Shown: in pieces, positions 59,065 through 64,000 of the stretch
Layout of the letters: every line of letters begins with the position of its first letter
Numbering within the stretch: position 1 is the first letter of the stretch
Assembly: GCA_034509925.1 (NCBI GenBank)
Contig: CM067529.1
Span: 11,045,001 to 11,109,000 of the forward strand
Length of the DNA: 64,000 nt
Origin: Hirudinaria manillensis
Taxonomy: Eukaryota; Annelida; Clitellata; Hirudinida; Hirudinidae
Direction: 5' to 3'
Program-made: the position numbers and the translations under genes
The notes under the pieces: model-generated
Told to the model about the DNA's origin: nothing
The model's database searches: none
Seen by the model: the letters and a program-made list of their open reading frames with translations, nothing else

Positions 59065-59322
59065 GCGTTACATGGGATGCTCCGATCGTTTTACTCGATT
59101 CAGACTTCGCCAACGACTTTTCGCGTCCCGCACGAGCGAAACGTAGAGCTCACCTTTCTTGGCCTCCCTTCAAAAGAACGGCCGTCAATCGGATCGCACG
59201 CTTCGAAAAGCGTCGTCAGAAAACCTGCAAAACGCCCTTCATTCAGCCTGGCTTTCTGCGTACGGAGCCGCAATTGCCGAGACGAACGGTCGCTCGCAAT
59301 TCCTTAAAACTCCAACGCCCTA

Positions 59323-59395
59323 CACCTCCGACGGGACTCGAACCCGCAATCCCCGGCTTAGGAGGCCGATGCCTTATCCATTAGGCCACGGAGGC
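59323..59395 (-). tRNA. tRNA-Arg (CCT), array copy 41
   Basis: Consensus tRNA; 331 bp to copy 42. Confidence 0.96.
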
Positions 59396-59653
59396 GCGTT
59401 ACATGGGATGCTCCGATCGTTTTACTCGATTCAGACTTCGCCAACGACTTTTCGCGTCCCGCACGAGCGAAACGTAGAGCTCACCTTTCTTGGCCTCCCT
59501 TCAAAAGAACGGCCGTCAATCGGATCGCACGCTTCGAAAAGCGTCGTCAGAAAACCTGCAAAACGCCCTTCATTCAGCCTGGCTTTCTGCGTACGGAGCC
59601 GCAATTGCCGAGACGAACGGTCGCTCGCAATTCCTTAAAACTCCAACGCCCTA

Positions 59654-59726
59654 CACCTCCGACGGGACTCGAACCCGCAATCCCCGGCTTAGGAGGCCGA
59701 TGCCTTATCCATTAGGCCACGGAGGC
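59654..59726 (-). tRNA. tRNA-Arg (CCT), array copy 42
   Basis: Consensus tRNA; 331 bp to copy 43. Confidence 0.96.
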
Positions 59727-59984
59727 GCGTTACATGGGATGCTCCGATCGTTTTACTCGATTCAGACTTCGCCAACGACTTTTCGCGTCCCGCACGAGCG
59801 AAACGTAGAGCTCACCTTTCTTGGCCTCCCTTCAAAAGAACGGCCGTCAATCGGATCGCACGCTTCGAAAAGCGTCGTCAGAAAACCTGCAAAACGCCCT
59901 TCATTCAGCCTGGCTTTCTGCGTACGGAGCCGCAATTGCCGAGACGAACGGTCGCTCGCAATTCCTTAAAACTCCAACGCCCTA

Positions 59985-60057
59985 CACCTCCGACGGGACT
60001 CGAACCCGCAATCCCCGGCTTAGGAGGCCGATGCCTTATCCATTAGGCCACGGAGGC
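59985..60057 (-). tRNA. tRNA-Arg (CCT), array copy 43
   Basis: Consensus tRNA; 341 bp to copy 44. Confidence 0.96.
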
Positions 60058-60325
60058 GCGTTACATGGGATGCTCCGATCGTTTTACTCGATTCAGACTT
60101 CGCCAACGACTTTTCGCGTCCCGCACGAGCGAAACGTAGAGCTCACCTTTCTTGGCCTCCCTTCAAAAGAACGGCCGTCAGTCGGATCGCACGCTTCGAA
60201 GAGCGACGAATAGCGTCGTCAGAAAACCTGCAAAACGCCCTTCATTCAGCCTGGCTTTCTGCGTACGGAGCCGCAATTGCCGAGACGAACGGTCGCTCGC
60301 AATTCCTTAAAACTCCAACGCCCTA

Positions 60326-60398
60326 CACCTCCGACGGGACTCGAACCCGCAATCCCCGGCTTAGGAGGCCGATGCCTTATCCATTAGGCCACGGAGGC
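60326..60398 (-). tRNA. tRNA-Arg (CCT), array copy 44
   Basis: Consensus tRNA; 331 bp to copy 45. Confidence 0.96.
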
Positions 60399-60656
60399 GC
60401 GTTACATGGGATGCTCCGATCGTTTTACTCGATTCAGACTTCGCCAACGACTTTTCGCGTCCCGCACGAGCGAAACGTAGAGCTCACCTTTCTTGGCCTC
60501 CCTTCAAAAGAACGGCCGTCAATCGGATCGCACGCTTCGAAAAGCGTCGTCAGAAAACCTGCAAAACGCCCTTCATTCAGCCTGGCTTTCTGCGTACGGA
60601 GCCGCAATTGCCGAGACGAACGGTCGCTCGCAATTCCTTAAAACTCCAACGCCCTA

Positions 60657-60729
60657 CACCTCCGACGGGACTCGAACCCGCAATCCCCGGCTTAGGAGGC
60701 CGATGCCTTATCCATTAGGCCACGGAGGC
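60657..60729 (-). tRNA. tRNA-Arg (CCT), array copy 45
   Basis: Consensus tRNA; 331 bp to copy 46. Confidence 0.96.
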
Positions 60730-60987
60730 GCGTTACATGGGATGCTCCGATCGTTTTACTCGATTCAGACTTCGCCAACGACTTTTCGCGTCCCGCACGA
60801 GCGAAACGTAGAGCTCACCTTTCTTGGCCTCCCTTCAAAAGAACGGCCGTCAATCGGATCGCACGCTTCGAAAAGCGTCGTCAGAAAACCTGCAAAACGC
60901 CCTTCATTCAGCCTGGCTTTCTGCGTACGGAGCCGCAATTGCCGAGACGAACGGTCGCTCGCAATTCCTTAAAACTCCAACGCCCTA

Positions 60988-61060
60988 CACCTCCGACGGG
61001 ACTCGAACCCGCAATCCCCGGCTTAGGAGGCCGATGCCTTATCCATTAGGCCACGGAGGC
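60988..61060 (-). tRNA. tRNA-Arg (CCT), array copy 46
   Basis: Consensus tRNA; 341 bp to copy 47. Confidence 0.96.
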
Positions 61061-61328
61061 GCGTTACATGGGATGCTCCGATCGTTTTACTCGATTCAGA
61101 CTTCGCCAACGACTTTTCGCGTCCCGCACGAGCGAAACGTAGAGCTCACCTTTCTTGGCCTCCCTTCAAAAGAACGGCCGTCAGTCGGATCGCACGCTTC
61201 GAAGAGCGACGAATAGCGTCGTCAGAAAACCTGCAAAACGCCCTTCATTCAGCCTGGCTTTCTGCGTACGGAGCCGCAATTGCCGAGACGAACGGTCGCT
61301 CGCAATTCCTTAAAACTCCAACGCCCTA

Positions 61329-61401
61329 CACCTCCGACGGGACTCGAACCCGCAATCCCCGGCTTAGGAGGCCGATGCCTTATCCATTAGGCCACGGAGG
61401 C
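61329..61401 (-). tRNA. tRNA-Arg (CCT), array copy 47
   Basis: Consensus tRNA; 331 bp to copy 48. Confidence 0.96.
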
Positions 61402-61659
61402 GCGTTACATGGGATGCTCCGATCGTTTTACTCGATTCAGACTTCGCCAACGACTTTTCGCGTCCCGCACGAGCGAAACGTAGAGCTCACCTTTCTTGGC
61501 CTCCCTTCAAAAGAACGGCCGTCAATCGGATCGCACGCTTCGAAAAGCGTCGTCAGAAAACCTGCAAAACGCCCTTCATTCAGCCTGGCTTTCTGCGTAC
61601 GGAGCCGCAATTGCCGAGACGAACGGTCGCTCGCAATTCCTTAAAACTCCAACGCCCTA

Positions 61660-61732
61660 CACCTCCGACGGGACTCGAACCCGCAATCCCCGGCTTAGGA
61701 GGCCGATGCCTTATCCATTAGGCCACGGAGGC
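61660..61732 (-). tRNA. tRNA-Arg (CCT), array copy 48
   Basis: Consensus tRNA; 331 bp to copy 49. Confidence 0.96.
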
Positions 61733-61990
61733 GCGTTACATGGGATGCTCCGATCGTTTTACTCGATTCAGACTTCGCCAACGACTTTTCGCGTCCCGCA
61801 CGAGCGAAACGTAGAGCTCACCTTTCTTGGCCTCCCTTCAAAAGAACGGCCGTCAATCGGATCGCACGCTTCGAAAAGCGTCGTCAGAAAACCTGCAAAA
61901 CGCCCTTCATTCAGCCTGGCTTTCTGCGTACGGAGCCGCAATTGCCGAGACGAACGGTCGCTCGCAATTCCTTAAAACTCCAACGCCCTA

Positions 61991-62063
61991 CACCTCCGAC
62001 GGGACTCGAACCCGCAATCCCCGGCTTAGGAGGCCGATGCCTTATCCATTAGGCCACGGAGGC
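61991..62063 (-). tRNA. tRNA-Arg (CCT), array copy 49
   Basis: Consensus tRNA; 331 bp to copy 50. Confidence 0.96.
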
Positions 62064-62321
62064 GCGTTACATGGGATGCTCCGATCGTTTTACTCGATTC
62101 AGACTTCGCCAACGACTTTTCGCGTCCCGCACGAGCGAAACGTAGAGCTCACCTTTCTTGGCCTCCCTTCAAAAGAACGGCCGTCAATCGGATCGCACGC
62201 TTCGAAAAGCGTCGTCAGAAAACCTGCAAAACGCCCTTCATTCAGCCTGGCTTTCTGCGTACGGAGCCGCAATTGCCGAGACGAACGGTCGCTCGCAATT
62301 CCTTAAAACTCCAACGCCCTA

Positions 62322-62394
62322 CACCTCCGACGGGACTCGAACCCGCAATCCCCGGCTTAGGAGGCCGATGCCTTATCCATTAGGCCACGGAGGC
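62322..62394 (-). tRNA. tRNA-Arg (CCT), array copy 50
   Basis: Consensus tRNA; 331 bp to copy 51. Confidence 0.96.
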
Positions 62395-62652
62395 GCGTTA
62401 CATGGGATGCTCCGATCGTTTTACTCGATTCAGACTTCGCCAACGACTTTTCGCGTCCCGCACGAGCGAAACGTAGAGCTCACCTTTCTTGGCCTCCCTT
62501 CAAAAGAACGGCCGTCAATCGGATCGCACGCTTCGAAAAGCGTCGTCAGAAAACCTGCAAAACGCCCTTCATTCAGCCTGGCTTTCTGCGTACGGAGCCG
62601 CAATTGCCGAGACGAACGGTCGCTCGCAATTCCTTAAAACTCCAACGCCCTA

Positions 62653-62725
62653 CACCTCCGACGGGACTCGAACCCGCAATCCCCGGCTTAGGAGGCCGAT
62701 GCCTTATCCATTAGGCCACGGAGGC
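62653..62725 (-). tRNA. tRNA-Arg (CCT), array copy 51
   Basis: Consensus tRNA; 331 bp to copy 52. Confidence 0.96.
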
Positions 62726-62983
62726 GCGTTACATGGGATGCTCCGATCGTTTTACTCGATTCAGACTTCGCCAACGACTTTTCGCGTCCCGCACGAGCGA
62801 AACGTAGAGCTCACCTTTCTTGGCCTCCCTTCAAAAGAACGGCCGTCAATCGGATCGCACGCTTCGAAAAGCGTCGTCAGAAAACCTGCAAAACGCCCTT
62901 CATTCAGCCTGGCTTTCTGCGTACGGAGCCGCAATTGCCGAGACGAACGGTCGCTCGCAATTCCTTAAAACTCCAACGCCCTA

Positions 62984-63056
62984 CACCTCCGACGGGACTC
63001 GAACCCGCAATCCCCGGCTTAGGAGGCCGATGCCTTATCCATTAGGCCACGGAGGC
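62984..63056 (-). tRNA. tRNA-Arg (CCT), array copy 52
   Basis: Consensus tRNA; 341 bp to copy 53. Confidence 0.96.
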
Positions 63057-63324
63057 GCGTTACATGGGATGCTCCGATCGTTTTACTCGATTCAGACTTC
63101 GCCAACGACTTTTCGCGTCCCGCACGAGCGAAACGTAGAGCTCACCTTTCTTGGCCTCCCTTCAAAAGAACGGCCGTCAGTCGGATCGCACGCTTCGAAG
63201 AGCGACGAATAGCGTCGTCAGAAAACCTGCAAAACGCCCTTCATTCAGCCTGGCTTTCTGCGTACGGAGCCGCAATTGCCGAGACGAACGGTCGCTCGCA
63301 ATTCCTTAAAACTCCAACGCCCTA

Positions 63325-63397
63325 CACCTCCGACGGGACTCGAACCCGCAATCCCCGGCTTAGGAGGCCGATGCCTTATCCATTAGGCCACGGAGGC
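63325..63397 (-). tRNA. tRNA-Arg (CCT), array copy 53
   Basis: Consensus tRNA; 331 bp to copy 54. Confidence 0.96.
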
Positions 63398-63655
63398 GCG
63401 TTACATGGGATGCTCCGATCGTTTTACTCGATTCAGACTTCGCCAACGACTTTTCGCGTCCCGCACGAGCGAAACGTAGAGCTCACCTTTCTTGGCCTCC
63501 CTTCAAAAGAACGGCCGTCAATCGGATCGCACGCTTCGAAAAGCGTCGTCAGAAAACCTGCAAAACGCCCTTCATTCAGCCTGGCTTTCTGCGTACGGAG
63601 CCGCAATTGCCGAGACGAACGGTCGCTCGCAATTCCTTAAAACTCCAACGCCCTA

Positions 63656-63728
63656 CACCTCCGACGGGACTCGAACCCGCAATCCCCGGCTTAGGAGGCC
63701 GATGCCTTATCCATTAGGCCACGGAGGC
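63656..63728 (-). tRNA. tRNA-Arg (CCT), array copy 54
   Basis: Consensus tRNA; 331 bp to copy 55. Confidence 0.96.
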
Positions 63729-63986
63729 GCGTTACATGGGATGCTCCGATCGTTTTACTCGATTCAGACTTCGCCAACGACTTTTCGCGTCCCGCACGAG
63801 CGAAACGTAGAGCTCACCTTTCTTGGCCTCCCTTCAAAAGAACGGCCGTCAATCGGATCGCACGCTTCGAAAAGCGTCGTCAGAAAACCTGCAAAACGCC
63901 CTTCATTCAGCCTGGCTTTCTGCGTACGGAGCCGCAATTGCCGAGACGAACGGTCGCTCGCAATTCCTTAAAACTCCAACGCCCTA

Positions 63987-64000
63987 CACCTCCGACGGGA
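63987..64000 (-). tRNA. tRNA-Arg (CCT), array copy 55, cut by window edge
   Basis: Only the last 14 nt of the tRNA 3' side are inside the window; they match consensus. Confidence 0.9.

Larger units (their letters stand above)
45874..64000 (-). repeat. Tandem array of tRNA-Arg (CCT) genes, 330/331/341-bp unit
   Basis: Each unit carries one 73-nt tRNA-Arg gene on the minus strand and about 258-268 bp of conserved spacer; 54 full tRNA genes plus one cut at the right edge are visible. A TTTT run lies about 17 bp beyond each tRNA 3' end. Unit lengths are 331 bp (basic), 330 bp (one C lost in CGTCCCGC) and 341 bp (an extra 10 bp in CGAAGAGCGACGAATAGCG, with GTCAGTCGG for GTCAATCGG); 15 intervals are of the long kind. 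The first unit is shortened by two internal deletions. The array continues past the window. Confidence 0.97.

Noticed and set aside
46018..64000. Dozens of 81-159-residue open frames in the array on both strands
   Set aside because: They run through tRNA-Arg genes and the spacer repeat. Translated tRNA strings such as GLMDKASAS and SDGTRTRNP are well-known false proteins. A frame kept open in each unit only reflects unit identity.
45874..64000. CRISPR-like or bacterial repeat system
   Set aside because: Units are 330-341 bp with conserved spacers and a tRNA gene in each; there are no short direct repeats with variable spacers, and the surroundings are a eukaryotic genome.

Overview
The window is nuclear DNA from an animal. 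Genes are split by many short GT-AG introns (about 60 to 700 bp, some over 2 kb), spacers are AT-rich, and microsatellites are abundant, above all GAT/GAC triplets. A short TTAGGG block suggests a non-arthropod animal, probably a marine or other invertebrate; the species cannot be fixed from sequence alone. Nothing bacterial, plasmid or phage-like is present.

Layout. 1-9233 (+): 3' nine exons of a membrane-anchored cholinesterase/neuroligin-type alpha/beta-hydrolase whose first exons lie off the left edge. 10523-13569 (-): a 14-exon gene for a 571-residue protein I do not recognise, with a very acidic tail. 14168-21451 (+): CDC45, complete in 18 exons, divergently paired with the previous gene across about 0.6 kb that holds an E2F-like site. 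22199-23388 (-): RPS3A (ribosomal protein eS1), complete in 5 exons. 25776-26756 (-): an intronless MNK-like protein kinase. 27-39.9 kb: gene-poor DNA with an interstitial telomere-type block, minisatellites, tetranucleotide arrays, a 45-bp-arm hairpin and a few weak candidate exons. 39.9-42.1 kb (+): five dispersed tRNA-Ala (CGC) genes. 43876-45614 (+): a three-exon gene for a small Ser-rich, Asp/Glu-rich protein. 45.87 kb to the right edge: a tandem array of 330/331/341-bp units, each with one tRNA-Arg (CCT) gene on the minus strand; 54 complete copies and one cut copy are visible, and the array runs off the window.

The protein genes do not form one pathway: replication fork helicase factor (CDC45), ribosome (RPS3A), signalling kinase and surface hydrolase are ordinary neighbours in an animal genome. 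The standout structure is the tRNA-Arg array. Its left edge holds diverged, partly damaged and segmentally duplicated units, while its right part is nearly uniform, as expected from unequal exchange and homogenisation. It is next to a tRNA-Ala cluster whose copies share only the tRNA and not the flanks, so two modes of tRNA gene multiplication lie side by side.

Exon limits were set by hand from reading frame, splice phase and GT/AG sites; every multi-exon model listed for the five main genes keeps an open frame across all joins. No database search was possible.
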